A DNA stretch of 64,000 bases from Cannabis sativa (GCF_029168945.1 NC_083601.1:33903660-33967659); one strand, 5' to 3'; positions 1 through 11,463 are shown, counted from the stretch's first letter. The notes: generated by a model from the sequence alone, not told the origin. A program made the numbers and translations.

Positions 1-2430
1 CACAAACAAAAATATACCTTTTACCATTTAAGCTTTCTACAGGATTGGACCCATTAAGTCCATGTGCAAGAGTTCGAGAACTCTAGAAGTATTCACATCT
101 GGGACACTCTTGTGAGAAATTTTCAGTTGCTTACCTAACTGGCATGGACCACATTTTCCCAATGACTCTTTACCTAATTTAGGTAATCCTCGAACAATCC
201 CTGAAACAGATAATTTTTTCAGATTTTTAAAGTGAATGTGACCAAGTTTTTCATGCCATAGGTCAGTAACATTTTCAATGACAGAATGACAAGTGGCATG
301 CGTAGTGAGAGTATAACAATTATCACTAGATCGCAGCCCTTGTAACACAATTTCATCAAGAATATTATATACGTAGCAATGATTGCTATCAAAGCTCACA
401 GTATAACCCTGATCACAAATCTGACTAATGCTAAGTAGATTAGCTTTTAGTCCTTCAACCAACATGACATTTTTTAGTTTAGGAAGCCCTTCGAACTTGA
501 GAGTTCCCATTCCTACGACTTTACCAGTAAGACCGTTACCAAATGTAACTTCTCCACAGTGCATTGGTCTTATGTTCACAAGAAATTCTTTTTCACCTGT
601 CATGTGTTTGGAACAACCACTATCAAAATACCACATTTTAGAAGCAACAGTTTTAAAACAAGTAGAACCTACCAAGCATTTATTTTTGACAACCCATTTT
701 TGTTTTTGTAAAACATGTTTATTTCCAATGTAATTAGATTTAAACATGTTATGCATGGTTATGCATTTAGGTCGAATGTGACCTTTTACTCCACAAAAAT
801 GGCAAATAGGAATGAAACGTCTTCCTTTCCCTTTGAAATTGTCAAACTTACCGTGCTGCTTCTTTTCTGTAACAACAGAGTGCTTTGCTGTCGAGACAGA
901 AACCTGCGAGGTAGAAACAGTTCTTCCAGAAATAAAATTATTAGTGGTATTAGACACAGGTTGATTTGGAACATAACCCAAATTTCAAAGCATGATTGGT
1001 TTGGCCGATTTTTGAATTTTTTCAAAAATGGTGGAACTCGGATTTAACATTTTAACATTCTTTTTAATGTTATCAATTTCCTTGGTTAAAGAAATAATTT
1101 TTGACTCTTTTAAAGACAATTCGCATTCACAACATTTGAGTTTATCTTCCAACTCATTAATGTTGTTACACAAAATTTTATTATCTTTAACCAGGAGCGA
1201 TTTTCAAGACTAGTTTCCAACCACTTACCAAACATTACCTTGTAGGATTCAATCATGGAATCCTCATCAATTTCGACTCATCCGATTCGGACCTGGATTC
1301 TTCCTTGTTGTCATTGATCGTGGATATTGTTCAAGCAAATGCTTTTTCCTTTTTCCCGCAAATTTCTTGACAAAACACTTGTTAGGACAACTTTTTCTTT
1401 TTCATCCTCACTACTCTCGGAATCATCACTCCAAGTAACATTCAATCCCTTTTTATTTTTCTTTAAGGTATTAGCACATTCGGATTGAGTGTGACAAAAA
1501 CCTTCACATTCTCTCGCATTTAATACCTTTTTTATTGTTAGATGGAAAAGGTTCTAGGAATGTTACCGTAAATGTTACCTTTTGGGTTCTTTGAAAAGAA
1601 CTTTTTATTTCCACCAGATTTCATGAATTTTTGGAAATTTTTTGCCAATAGAACCATTTCATCATCATTTTCATCATCAGAAACAATATTTTCAGAAGCA
1701 TTAAAGGCAATACCTTTGCTTTTCTCATTCGAGAGATTTTGCTTACTCTTTTTCTTGATTTGTTGATTCAACTCAAAGGTTCTTAAAGATCCCATGAGTT
1801 CCTCAACCTTCATTTTGCCAAAATCTTTCGCCTCTTCCATTGCAAGCAATTTTGTATCAAACTCCGTCAGAAGAACTCGAACAATTTTTCGAACCAAGAC
1901 AGATTCATCTAGTTTTTCTCCCAAGGCAAAAACTCATTAGAGATGTCGATAATCTTTCATAGAAATCATTTAAAGTTTCGGTATACGACATTCTCAATTC
2001 ATCAAATCTAGTTTGAAGCATGGTAAATCGTGATCTCTTTACATCACTCGTACCTTCAAATTGAATTTGAAGGATTTCCCATGCTTAACTTTGCAGATTC
2101 ACAAGATGAGATTAATTTAATAAAACCTTCACCAACACCATTAAAAATAGCATGTAAAGCCTTATTATTATAACTGCATGCTTTTTCATCTTCGGTGGTC
2201 CAACCGAGTTCGATTTTACCCGAGTATTACCTTTTTCATCATTTTCGCAGTTGAGACCACCCCGTAAGAATAGCTCTCCATGCTTTCTCATCTTGCGATT
2301 TGATGAAAGCTCTCATCCCGACCTTCCAATAAGGATAATTCGACTCATTCAATAGAGGAGGTCCAGAGATGGAACTTCCTTCGCAAACAAAGACATCTCA
2401 CACAAAACAAGTTAAACGGAATAACCTCAA
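1..2430 (-). pseudogene. Ty1/copia gag-pol polyprotein, 5' part, broken and cut by the left edge
   Basis: Read on the minus strand from about 2430 to the left edge. The gag region lies at about 1538-2400; a lysine-rich coiled-coil stretch follows at 985-1173. The block 37-981 carries a CCHC zinc knuckle (CHFCGVKGHIRPKC, about 760-801), an aspartic protease motif (DSGCSKHM, about 604-627) and the GAG-pre-integrase zinc region with LWHEKLGH and CGPCQLGK (about 126-258), then the first residues of integrase (HMDLMGPI). The order gag-protease-integrase is that of Ty1/copia. The frame changes several times, including just before the left edge, where the integrase continues in another frame, so this copy cannot encode an intact polyprotein. 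Its primer-binding site and 5' LTR follow at 2455-3692. Integrase core, reverse transcriptase and RNase H would lie outside the window. Confidence 0.88.
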
Positions 2431-2454
2431 GATCTCACTAAGAATTTACCGACT

Positions 2455-2468
2455 CGCTTCCGATACCA
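2455..2468 (-). other. Primer-binding site of the left copia element
   Basis: On the minus strand the sequence next to the LTR reads TGGTATCGGAAGCG, a slightly altered form of the initiator-Met tRNA complement TGGTATCAGAGC used by most plant copia elements. It lies two bases inside the LTR end and fixes the element as minus-strand. Confidence 0.8.
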
Positions 2469-2470
2469 AT

Positions 2471-3692
2471 TGAAATTCCGTATTTTAATATTCCCAGTTT
2501 GATTAATTAATTAAATGATTAATTAAATGCGGAATAATAAAACCGTACCGAAAATGCTTTTACGTAGTTACAGAATGCAACTCTGTAACTCCAGAGAAAC
2601 CCAGAAAAATAAACAGTGCATAAAAGTAAAAACACACAAGATTTTTGTACGTGGTTTCAACAATCCTTTCAGATTGTTACTAGTCCACGGGGCCACGGCC
2701 AGAGATAAGATTCATTAGATCGGTATCAAAAATACAAAGTAATTGACTTATGCATAAATAGACTCCCTCTTATTGTATGCCGCAAGCTTGATGTATTCCA
2801 CCTACTAACCGAATCTTGATAAAACTCTAAGTGCTCGAACTCCCTTCGATCACCTTGAAGAGTGCTTGAATCCTCCCGATTCAAGGCTTAAAGGCTATCT
2901 CCCGAAAGCCTATACAACCATCTCCCGAAGGTTGTGTGCTTGTATCCTCCCGATGCAAGACTTCAAAAGCAATCTCCCAAAAGCTTGTAAATACCCTTCT
3001 CCCGAAGGTGCACTGATGTTCTTCTTCGTTGTAGACTTGAATACAGACTCAAGACAATACAAACAACAAATAAACAGAGTAAGAGTAGAACAACTCTTCT
3101 CTACAAATCAAAGACTCTCTTTTCTAAAGATATGAATGGAATTCAAAGATACAAGAGAGGTACCAAGAGAGGTACTAAACAAAGACATTCTTTCCTTAAG
3201 ATATGAAAGCAATTCTAAGTGTATGAAAGAGATGCAAAACCTAGCAGCTATAAGATGTATTTATAATGAATATACATCTCATAGACAGCTTACATTCGGT
3301 CTGAACAAGACCTCAACCCACTAGAAACTTCCCTAAAATAATTCTTCAATCGCCCAGAATTTCCGTTTCCGTACACTTGAGTAATCGTGGGCAGTAACTA
3401 CAACTTTCCTTTTATAGAAAAGGAAAGTTTAGCTCTGGTTTTCTCTTCAAGAAACCTGATCTAAGAAAATGGGAAACTCAACACAAGATCAGATTACACA
3501 GCTGGTTAGATAAAAACGAAATGGGTAACCAAACTTACCATTTTTACCTTTTTTCCAAAAATAGGAAAGCTAGACAACTTTGAAAGTTTGAATACACCAA
3601 ATAGGAAACCATATTAATGTATACCAGCCGAAAATATACAATGAATAATAAAATATTTTTGTCAATTAAATATGCCAAAAATGGAATTAACA
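2471..3692 (-). repeat. 5' LTR of the left copia element
   Basis: On the plus strand the block opens with TGAAATTCCG directly beside the primer-binding site and probably closes at GGAATTAACA, so on the element's strand it runs TGTTAATTCC to CGGAATTTCA, with similar inverted ends. The inner end is secure. The outer end (3692) is chosen from the terminal inverted similarity only, because the partner LTR is outside the window and no TSD can be tested. Short reading frames inside it show no known domain. Confidence 0.6.
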
Positions 3693-3833
3693 AATTTTAT
3701 ATTATATTTTATTAAAATTTACTCAATTTTGAGAGTTTCTTTATATACCTTTACCTTCCACCTAAATATAGTATATGATTTAAATTAATTTAAGTGTAGC
3801 ACGAATTACGAGACTTCTGATTGTCAGAATCAC

Positions 3834-3924
3834 AAAAAATTTGGACCATTTCTCAATTTGTGCGTGTCATCCTTGTGCAGGGGCCATGCTAATCTTCTCT
3901 TTATCGTTCCAATTTTATCGAATG
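3834..3924 (-). pseudogene. U6 snRNA 3' portion (truncated pseudogene)
   Basis: The reverse complement matches the last ~90 nt of plant U6 snRNA, including the block AGAAGATTAGCATGGCCCCT and the 3' end GAGAAATGGTCCAAATTTTT, with a T-run terminator. I count about four substitutions; two are C-to-T/G-to-A changes at CpG sites, as expected of methylated, unselected DNA. The 5' stem-loop is absent: homology stops near 3924. The correctly spaced upstream element and TATA box of a plant U6 gene are not seen on the minus strand, so I call a pseudogene. Confidence 0.85.
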
Positions 3925-3980
3925 TTTTAATTGTGACAGTCAATAGTCCCGTGATCTGTAAGGGGACATACTGAGTAAGC

Positions 3981-4328
3981 TGTACAATCCCACATCGCTT
4001 GGAGAAGGTCAAGTGTGATGATTCTGAGACTATGTAGGTATGAGATTGCACAGTTAAAGAGGGCTTAAATGGATTGATTGGTAGCCCATCACAAAAGAAC
4101 TCCACAGTTAAGCGTGCTTGACTTGGGGTAATTTCAAGATGGTTGACTTCTTAGGAGGTTTTCCCAAGAAGCGTGCGAGTGAGGACAAAACACGCTGGAA
4201 ACACTCACGTTGGTCTGTAGGGTCAGTCGCCAATCCAAGAAATAGCCAGAGTAGCGTACTCGTATATAAAATCTATTATTCCGTAGGTGTAAGAACCCAA
4301 TAGAAGCTTGAAGCGGGAATTATCTGCA
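3981..4328 (+). repeat. Cassandra-like TRIM LTR carrying a 5S rRNA-derived domain
   Basis: The block opens with TGTACAATCCCACATCGC, a typical TRIM/Cassandra LTR start. At about 4087-4170 it contains 5S rRNA-like sequence: the box A part AACTCCACAGTTAAGCGTGC, an intermediate-element-like stretch, and a box C-like GGTTGACTTCTTAGGAGG. Cassandra elements are known for 5S-derived sequence inside their LTRs. No primer-binding site follows and no second LTR is seen, so this is a solo or truncated LTR. The right end (CA at 4327-4328) is approximate; no TSD was found. Confidence 0.8.
4087..4170 (+). other. 5S rRNA-derived internal promoter region inside the Cassandra-like LTR
   Basis: Box A (AGTTAAGCGTGCTTG) matches plant 5S rRNA exactly; the intermediate element and box C regions are recognisable but changed. 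It is not a 5S gene: the 5' third and the 3' end of 5S rRNA are missing and it lies inside a retrotransposon LTR. Whether RNA polymerase III still uses it cannot be seen from sequence. Confidence 0.72.
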
Positions 4329-4815
4329 AACAATGAAAAGTAAATAAATCATTAAATACTCCAATCACCAATGTGTTGTTTCTATATTATATTTATATTA
4401 AATACTCCATAATTTTATTTATAAATTTATGGCATTATGATTATATTATATTTTTTGTGCATTGTTATATAGAAGTAGTTTTGTTTATACTATATAAGCT
4501 AAATATTTTATGAGTACTATTAAGTTAGAGTAGTCTTTCACATGCCATGCGCCCTAATCTAAACCAACAACAATTCATACATCACACATATATATATTAA
4601 TTTGTTCTAATTTAATTGGTGATTTTCTTTCGAAAGAAAACTTTTATTCTAACCACAAAGAATATTATATGCAATACAAGAGAGCCAAAAGGCATGACAC
4701 AACACACTGACACTGCACTACCCTTTCAAATATACCTAAAGCTTTCCCAAAAAGCTCAAACCACCATTAAAAGATACAGTGCACGGATATACACTGACAA
4801 TGAATGTTTAAAAGT
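4329..4815. other. AT-rich spacer, no gene seen
   Basis: No coding, RNA gene or repeat signal recognised. The part near 4616-4810 may be the former 3' end of the resistance-gene relic to its right, but nothing proves it. Confidence 0.4.
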
Positions 4816-4817
4816 AA

Positions 4818-4944
4818 GATGCAAGAACTGAGTAGTTTATCAAAGAATAGTTATCTTATGGAGGACTTCCACCCCGGCATTGTTATGGGCAGTATGGTTG
4901 GAAAGAAACAGTCATCATCTGATAAACTACTCAGTTCCTGCATC
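4818..4944. repeat. 25-bp inverted repeat at the broken end of the NLR relic
   Basis: 4818-4842 (GATGCAAGAACTGAGTAGTT and 5 more bases) and 4920-4944 are reverse complements with one mismatch, separated by 77 bp. The right arm is coding sequence of the NLR (QELSSLSDDD); the left arm is the same bases inverted. It marks the place where NLR homology ends. Confidence 0.85.
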
Positions 4945-5880
4945 GGTGTTGTTCTCATAATAAATGCAACCTTTTTAAACGAGTAGTGACAATAATCGAG
5001 GAACCATTTGATCCACATTCTAATACATATTTCAACTTGTCCCATTCCTCATTATCTTCATTCCACACGTCATCCAAAACAATCAAGAATCTCTTTCTTT
5101 GAAGCATATCCTCAAGTCGTTTCTGCAAAGGATCAATCTTCATTGCTTCACAAACATTTCCAGTTCCAAATTCTATGATTGCTTTGATCAATCTACGTCT
5201 TCAGAAACACAAACCCACATCTTCAACTCAAAATGTTCTTTGAGCAAGAGTTGTCTTTCCCAATCTCCCTAAACCAACAATACAATAAATAGAAGTATCA
5301 TTGCAGTTGATGGCATCATTAATAAGAAACCCAACAACTCTTCCCTTGTCCTCTTCTCTCCCATACACATGTGGTTGAGTAATAACAAAACCAGTCTGAT
5401 AACTATCTCTAATCTAATTTCGTCTCTCCCCAATATCAACCTCTTGCAAGTGAAAATCCATTCGCTCATTTCCGATATGATCCAATCTATACCCAATCTC
5501 TTTCATCTTTTTAGCAATAGCATGACGAAAGGAAAGATGTTTAGGACCAAAACAAGATAAAGAAGATCGTACCTTATGGATCCACTGATGTTGATGATCA
5601 TGTTCTAGACTATTCTCCTCCAAACGGAAGGCTTCTGCTTCACAATCATCCAGAACATCCTCCAACTCAAGAGAAACATCTTCCAACTTTTGCAGCCAAT
5701 ATATTCTTGATAGAACAATTTTTCGATTGTCTCTCCTCAACATCTTCAATCACAGCAGAAATGTTTGAGAGCATGCTCCACATCTTTTCCATCTCTTTCT
5801 CCACCCAAAGCAGATCCAATTTGCTTTTGGATGAATGAGCTCAGATTCTCTAGGACAACAGTGAGAACAGCTTCAGCCAT
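4850..5880 (-). pseudogene. CC-NBS-LRR (NLR) resistance gene relic, frameshifted and truncated
   Basis: The minus strand begins at ATG 5878-5880 with MAEAVLTVVLENLSSFIQK, the usual start of RPP13/RGA-like coiled-coil NLRs. It continues with SNISAVIEDVEERQ and WLQKLEDV...EDVLDDCEAEAF (Rx N-terminal domain, about 5600-5790), then the P-loop VGLGRLGKTTLAQ (about 5235-5280), the RNBS-A-like WVCVSEDVD, kinase 2 KRFLIVLDDVWN (about 5060-5095), RNBS-B GSSIIVTTR, and an RNBS-C-like QELSSLSDDDC (about 4905-4940). Pieces lie in different frames with at least four shifts, and stops interrupt the P-loop block. GLPL, MHD and LRR regions are missing. An intact NLR would act as an intracellular immune receptor; this copy cannot. 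Confidence 0.9.
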
Positions 5881-7047
5881 GATTCCTGGTCAGATCAAAG
5901 CAAGCAAAGTGTTCAGACTTGTGAGGAAGCAGATTTGGAAACAAAGTATTTGAGATGGATTATCTTAGCTTCATGGACCTTATGTAACCCATTCCACAAA
6001 ATAGTTTTATTCTCCATCACATATTTATATTTATACTTTTTTAAAAAGTCATAAATCCAAATGAAGATAGAGAAAAAGACAGAATTTTTCCTAGGTGGTT
6101 TGGAATTATGTTCAGAATTTTTATCTCCAAGGTCTGGTTGACAAGACATGCAATTTCTGTCAAAGTAAAACAATTATTTGGTATATCGAAGTGTGTATGT
6201 TGATGACATGTCAACTTTTGCTTAGAGATTGTGATTTAACCTCTCAACCCCTTAATGAAATTGCAGAGACATCAAAATTACAAGCCAAAAAAGGTCAACT
6301 TAATTATGAATAAATACAAAATTGTAGATACATAAAACAAAACAGAAAAGTCCTATTACTATTGATAAGAATTAAGATATATAAGAAACTCACAAGACTA
6401 CCAAATCCGATATAAATTGGTTTTCCAGTAGATAGTTTACATCTACTTTTGGACCCAAGTCTGCAAATGAATTAGCATAGTGATCTGCAAACAAATAGAA
6501 GATAATACATATAGACCCATGTGTTGTTTATATCATTATCATTTCCTTTTTGTTTTTTAATTTACACCAATGGAATGAGTTACATTGGAAGATATTACTA
6601 TATCATGTTTGTGAGGCATGTTGTCGAACATGTTGTTACCCAACAATCACAACCTGTATTGTATATGACATGGAACATAATTAATGATTCAAATATCACC
6701 ATCAAAATTCAAATGAAATCTAATGAAGTTTTGTCAAGTACGAACCATTAATTGCAGAGTTCTGAAGATCCAATTCGAAGATCCCATAGTTGTTTAGGAT
6801 GATCAATATCGCAAGCGGTGGAAACTTTGGAGACATTAGGTCAAAAATTAAAGGAAAAATTGTAATTAGTATTTTTCTTTTCTAAATATAATTCGAATGT
6901 TGAACTATTTAAATTTCATTTTTGACATTGTAATAAATTATTAAAAATTGTTCGGAGGTTGTTTATGGTTTTTGTTCTCGAACTATGATATTGTGGCCCT
7001 TAATTTTTTATCACTTAAAAAATAGTTTCTCAACTATTAATAATAAT
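5881..7047. other. Spacer upstream of the NLR relic, no gene seen
   Basis: AT-rich. The first few hundred bases would be the former promoter of the NLR relic. Short frames here show no recognisable domain. Confidence 0.4.
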
Positions 7048-8090
7048 AAATGTAAAAGTATTGAGTCATCCACTCATTACCAATTGGTTTTGAGATGGAA
7101 CCCATGATTCTAACATGATATCAGAGTCATATTCCTAGCGGGCTTTGGATCTACACATGTCCATATGGTTAGCCAGCTGCACGAGATCCAGATGGTGCAA
7201 AGACGCTTGAGATCCGAACAAAAATAAGTGAGCAAATGGTAGGACTGTTCATACGATCCAATCCGCACTTTTTTGGTCAAATAACATCCAATCCGCTAAG
7301 TGCGGATTTCATTTTTTGGATCCAATCCAATCCGCACAATAGCTCAAATCCAATCCACAAAAGTGCGGATTGGATCAGTTACTTTTTAATATTAAATTAT
7401 TTAATATTTATGATTTTTTTTTTTTCACATAACTAGCAACAAAATAAAATAAATTATAGTTATTTTATGTCTCCAACAACACATTAAATAAATAAAATAA
7501 CAAATAACAAATTCAAGTGAAGAAAAAAAATTGTATATATATAAAAAATATTTAATTTTATTTTAAATTGTATGTTGAAAAAATATATATAAGAATAGAA
7601 TATACATTTTATTTATTAAGTTTTGCAATATAGTTGTATTATATGTATTAGACTTTTAAATTACTATTTTCTATACATTAAAATACTATTTGTATATATA
7701 ATTTTTTAATTTTGTTATAAATATGTATGGATTGGATTGGATCGGTTACTTTTACATGTCAATCAACATCCAATCCGCACAAGTGCGGATTTTGAATTTT
7801 CCAATCCAATCCAATATGCACAAGTGCGGATATTCGCACTTTGTGGATTGGATTGGATTGGATCGTGCGGATTGGATTGGATCGGCTATTTTATGAACAC
7901 CCCTAACAAATGGCATGACCTGTGATAAGGTGATTCAAGATTGGTGAGCAAAAATAGCCACCATCTTGAGGGAGATATTGAAGAACATTGTCCCACATGG
8001 ATTAAATGTAAAAGTATTGAGCCATATATAAGAACATAGGTTACTCCACTCATTGCCAATTGATTTTAAGACGGAACCTCATGATTCTCA
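7048..8090 (+). mobile_element. TRIM (terminal-repeat retrotransposon in miniature), 5' LTR truncated, split by a MITE
   Basis: The right LTR (7989-8090) opens TGTCCCACATGGATTAAATG and ends near CATGATTCTCA. The left copy keeps only its last ~68 bp (7048-7115, from AAATGTAAAAGTATTGAG to CATGATTCTAACA). Directly after it lies TGATATCAGAGTCA, a primer-binding site like that for initiator-Met tRNA. A polypurine-like AGGGAGATATTGAAGAAC precedes the right LTR. With LTRs of about 100 bp and no coding, this fits TRIM elements. A 666-bp hAT-type MITE (7240-7905) sits in its middle. Confidence 0.72.
7240..7905. mobile_element. hAT-type MITE, family 1, copy A
   Basis: Ends TAGGACTGTTCATACGATCC and, inverted at the other end, TAGGGGTGTTCATAAAATAG. 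It is flanked by an 8-bp near-duplication, GCAAATGG and ACAAATGG, the TSD length of the hAT superfamily. The arms are built of repeated GGATTGGAT/CGGATTGGATC words; the centre is AT-rich and non-coding. Confidence 0.82.
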
Positions 8091-8188
8091 ATTCTCTTAT
8101 CAAGTTTTATTATACGTGACAAATATAATGATAATGTAAATATTTATATCAATATCACATTAATACTAAGGTTGGGGGCACTTTCAGG

Positions 8189-9752
8189 GAATAGGTTGTG
8201 GGCGGGTAGAAAGAAGAGAAGGAATTCGACTTCCGACCCTATTTAACTGGTACTTTCCTTATGACTCTAATTATGGTTTTGCCTGAGATTGGACCAATTC
8301 TCCCTTTGCTGCTCAACCAGCTCGGTCTGACCTGACTTTGATCGCTTTTTGATAGTTGGTCAATGAAAATCCCAAATCCGTAACCTTATCCTTTGCTGGC
8401 TAGTTGTCCCATCAAACAAAGGAATGAAAAGAAGAGTACTTCATTTTATATAAAAAAAAAATATAGTTTTTTTCAAAATCATAAAGCTAAATATTATTTA
8501 TTTAAGTATAACTAAATTAAAAAATTTAAATATATTTTTTTCAAACTAATTACTCATGTGGTGTGAACATAGAGATAGTATAAACTGTCATATCATCATT
8601 TTATTTGCCATATGTGATAAAACTTCACAGACGGACTACTTTACAACAATGAATAATTCAATGATTATTTTTAACGGATTAAAAAATTTAAGAGGTGCAA
8701 TAATGTATAGGACATAATTCAAGAAACAAAAATTTTAAATTTTGAAAAATAATAGTGAACTGATAGGAAATTTACTTTACTATAATAAACACATTCATGA
8801 AAAATAATATTACTCATTATAAATTTTTGAGAGGGTATTGTAGTGTTAGAGCATAAATTATTTTAATTTTATTTTCAATAATGTAAATTATTCGAAATTT
8901 TTCTAAAAATGATAAGAGATCTACTATTATAATAATTAACATTATCATGAAAAAAAAATATCACTTATTATAATTTTGAATAGGTTGTGGGCGGGTAGAA
9001 AGAAGAGAAGGAATTCGACTTCCGACCCTATTTAACTGGTACTTTCCTTATGACTCTAATTATGGTTTTGCCTGAGATTGGACCAATTCTCCTTTTGCTG
9101 CTCAACCAGCTCAGTCTGACTTGACTTTGATCGCTTTTTGATAGTTGGTCAATGAAAATCCCAAATCCTTAACCCTATCCTTTGCTGGCTAGTTGTCCCA
9201 TCAAACAAAGGAATGAAAAAGAAGAGTACTTCATTTTATATAAAAAAAAATATGGTTTTTTTCAAAATCATAAAGCTAAATATTATTTATTTAAGTATAA
9301 CTAAATTAAAAAATTTAAATATATTTTTTTCAAACTAATTACTCATGTGGTGTGAACATAGAGATAGTATAAACTGTCATATCATCATTTTATTTGCCAT
9401 ATGTGATAAAACTTCACAGACGGACTACTTTACAACAATGAATAATTCAATAATTATTTTTAACGGATTAAAAAATTTAAGAGGTGCAATAATGTATAGG
9501 ACATAATTCAAGAAACAAAAATTTTAAATTTTGAAAAATAATAGTGAACTGATAGGAAATTTACTTTACTATAATAAACACATTCATGAAAAATAATATT
9601 ACTCATTATAAATTTTTGAGAGGGTATTGTAGTGTTAGTGCATAAATTATTTTAATTTTGTTTTCAAAAATTTTCTAAAAATGATAAGAGATCTACTATT
9701 ATAATAATTAACATTATCATGAAAAAAAAATATCACTTATTATAATTTTGAA
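8189..9752. repeat. Direct tandem duplication of a ~789-bp unit
   Basis: Unit 1 is 8189-8977 and unit 2 is 8978-9752; both start GAATAGGTTGTGGGCGGGTA and end in TATCACTTATTATAATTTTG. Differences are few, including a ~17-bp deletion in unit 2 near 9665. The first ~200 bp of each unit are GC-richer than the surroundings, the rest AT-rich. No ORF or known element recognised. Confidence 0.93.
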
Positions 9753-11019
9753 GAAGCTATTGAAGTATGTTGTACTATAGACTTTCTTATTATCCATGTA
9801 TTATTATATAGAGTTGGAAGTTTTTACGGTGGACTCCTAAAAAATGTGTAAATTTATTTTTGTAGTCTTAATTTTTGTGGTATAATAATATATTTTTTAG
9901 TTATTTAAAATTATAACTTTTAACTAGTTTTACTACATTAAAGTAATTAACAAATAATTTTGAATATAATTCATATTTAGGTTCTTAGTATGGTTTTTCA
10001 TTAAAAACAAAATGTATGATTTAGTTTCATACGCACACAATTATTAGTAGTAGCCCTTCTAATTAGCCCATGGTGCAATTGAAGAGTCATAATGTATATA
10101 TTATAGCTCCATTATTATTATTATTATTATTATTGGTGCATGAAACATTGAACATGAACCTTACTTAGTGCTCACATTTTTTTTCTTTTTCTTCTAAATT
10201 TACAAAGTTGTCAATTGCCTAAAATGGCTCCACACCTTCATGAAAGGACAAAATCCCTTGATTTAGGTCCAACCAAAGTGTGCAACATTTGACCAAAATC
10301 TCTTTTGTATTCTTTGCCATGTGTTTTAGAGTTTAGTTTTTTTTGGTTTCTTCTCTTCTTTGTCTTCACATGAACAAAAAAAAAACTAAAAAACTATATG
10401 GTTTTTATGTTTTGTACAAAGTTGAGATTAAATTGAATTTGTATTTTGTGTGTATGTTTTCTTTTATTATTACATTTTTATTTGCATAACCTAAGTACCC
10501 AAGTGGTTTATGTAAATAGTCAAAGTTGGGTTCTTTCTCATAATCACTACTAATTTTAGAAGTTGGTTTGATCATAGGTGGAGTTCAAGTTGGTTTTTGT
10601 TAGGTATTTCTTTGTCAACTTGTATTGTTAAAACACAAATTAAATAATTAGCGATCTATATATATTAGCATTTTTTGTAAGTCCAAAATTAAGTAATTGT
10701 TAAAAAAAAAAATTAAAAGAAAACTATGTATATTTCTTATTGCCCATGAAAATAAATATATAATATACTCTGATGTTAAACAATCTTAGTTAATACAAAA
10801 TACAATTTATATTATTATGAAATAAAATCTTAAGAGCTAAGGAAGATATTTCTTGAAAATTTTAATTTTATAACTATATTATGTCATTTTTATTAGAATA
10901 TAGTATATCATCTCTAGGGGCTTCTAAATGTTTATATATATACAATTAAATTATTGTTATGAAGTTCATAATAACACTTTCTTAGTCACATTATGATTTT
11001 TCTAATAGCAATTTTATCT
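9753..11019. other. AT-rich spacer with a short (ATT)n microsatellite
   Basis: An (ATT) run of about nine units lies near 10109-10135. The stretch 10140-10400 is slightly less AT-rich, without coding signal. Nothing else recognised. Confidence 0.5.
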
Positions 11020-11240
11020 ACTCATAGCAACTTATAAATAAGCATCATAAGAGACTTCATATTATTGTTGGTGTATTTTAATATCGGGTCTCATCTATTT
11101 TAATGTAATAAATAATATAAAAAATTATTAACTAATTATAGAGTGTCATGTCGATATGATATTAAACACCTAAAGATACCAAATAGCAATACTCATATAA
11201 AAATTGAAAAATACTAAAAGATAGTAGTGCTCATAGTATT
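11020..11240. mobile_element. MITE family 2, copy 1
   Basis: Contains the family's core words ATTGTTGGTGTATTTTAATA, GGGTCTCATCTATTTTA and AATAGCAATACTCATATAAA. Related stretches lie at 11340-11463, 21286-21345, 21346-21525, 49585-49765 and 51285-51475. Ends and TSD not resolved. Confidence 0.55.
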
Positions 11241-11339
11241 ATAAGTAAAATTAAATATCAAATCCCACATTAATAAATTTAATAATTATTATAAAGTATC
11301 ATTAGCTATTTGTAAAGTGACATCTCTTAACAATGCTAG

Positions 11340-11463
11340 ATACCACTATAATCTAAGAGAAATACTTAAAGACACCCATGGTGTCTAGTATTATTGTAAG
11401 GTGTAATATGTTATTGGTATAATTCAATATCAGGTCTCACTTATTTTACTTTAATAAAGATTG
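11340..11463. mobile_element. MITE family 2, copy 2, left piece (interrupted)
   Basis: Carries GGTGTCTAGTATTATTGTAA and TTATTGGTATAATTCAATAT. Its continuation (ATATTATAAAAAATCGCTAA then ATAGCAATGCTC) resumes at 21286, after a family 3 MITE and the 9.5-kb LARD. Alignment with copy 1 supports these being two halves of one element. Confidence 0.55.

Noticed and set aside
3834..3924. Functional U6 snRNA gene
   Set aside because: The 5' stem-loop is missing, CpG-decay changes are present, and no correctly oriented upstream element or TATA box is seen on the minus strand.
4087..4170. True 5S rRNA gene
   Set aside because: Only box A to box C is similar, and it sits inside a Cassandra-like LTR.
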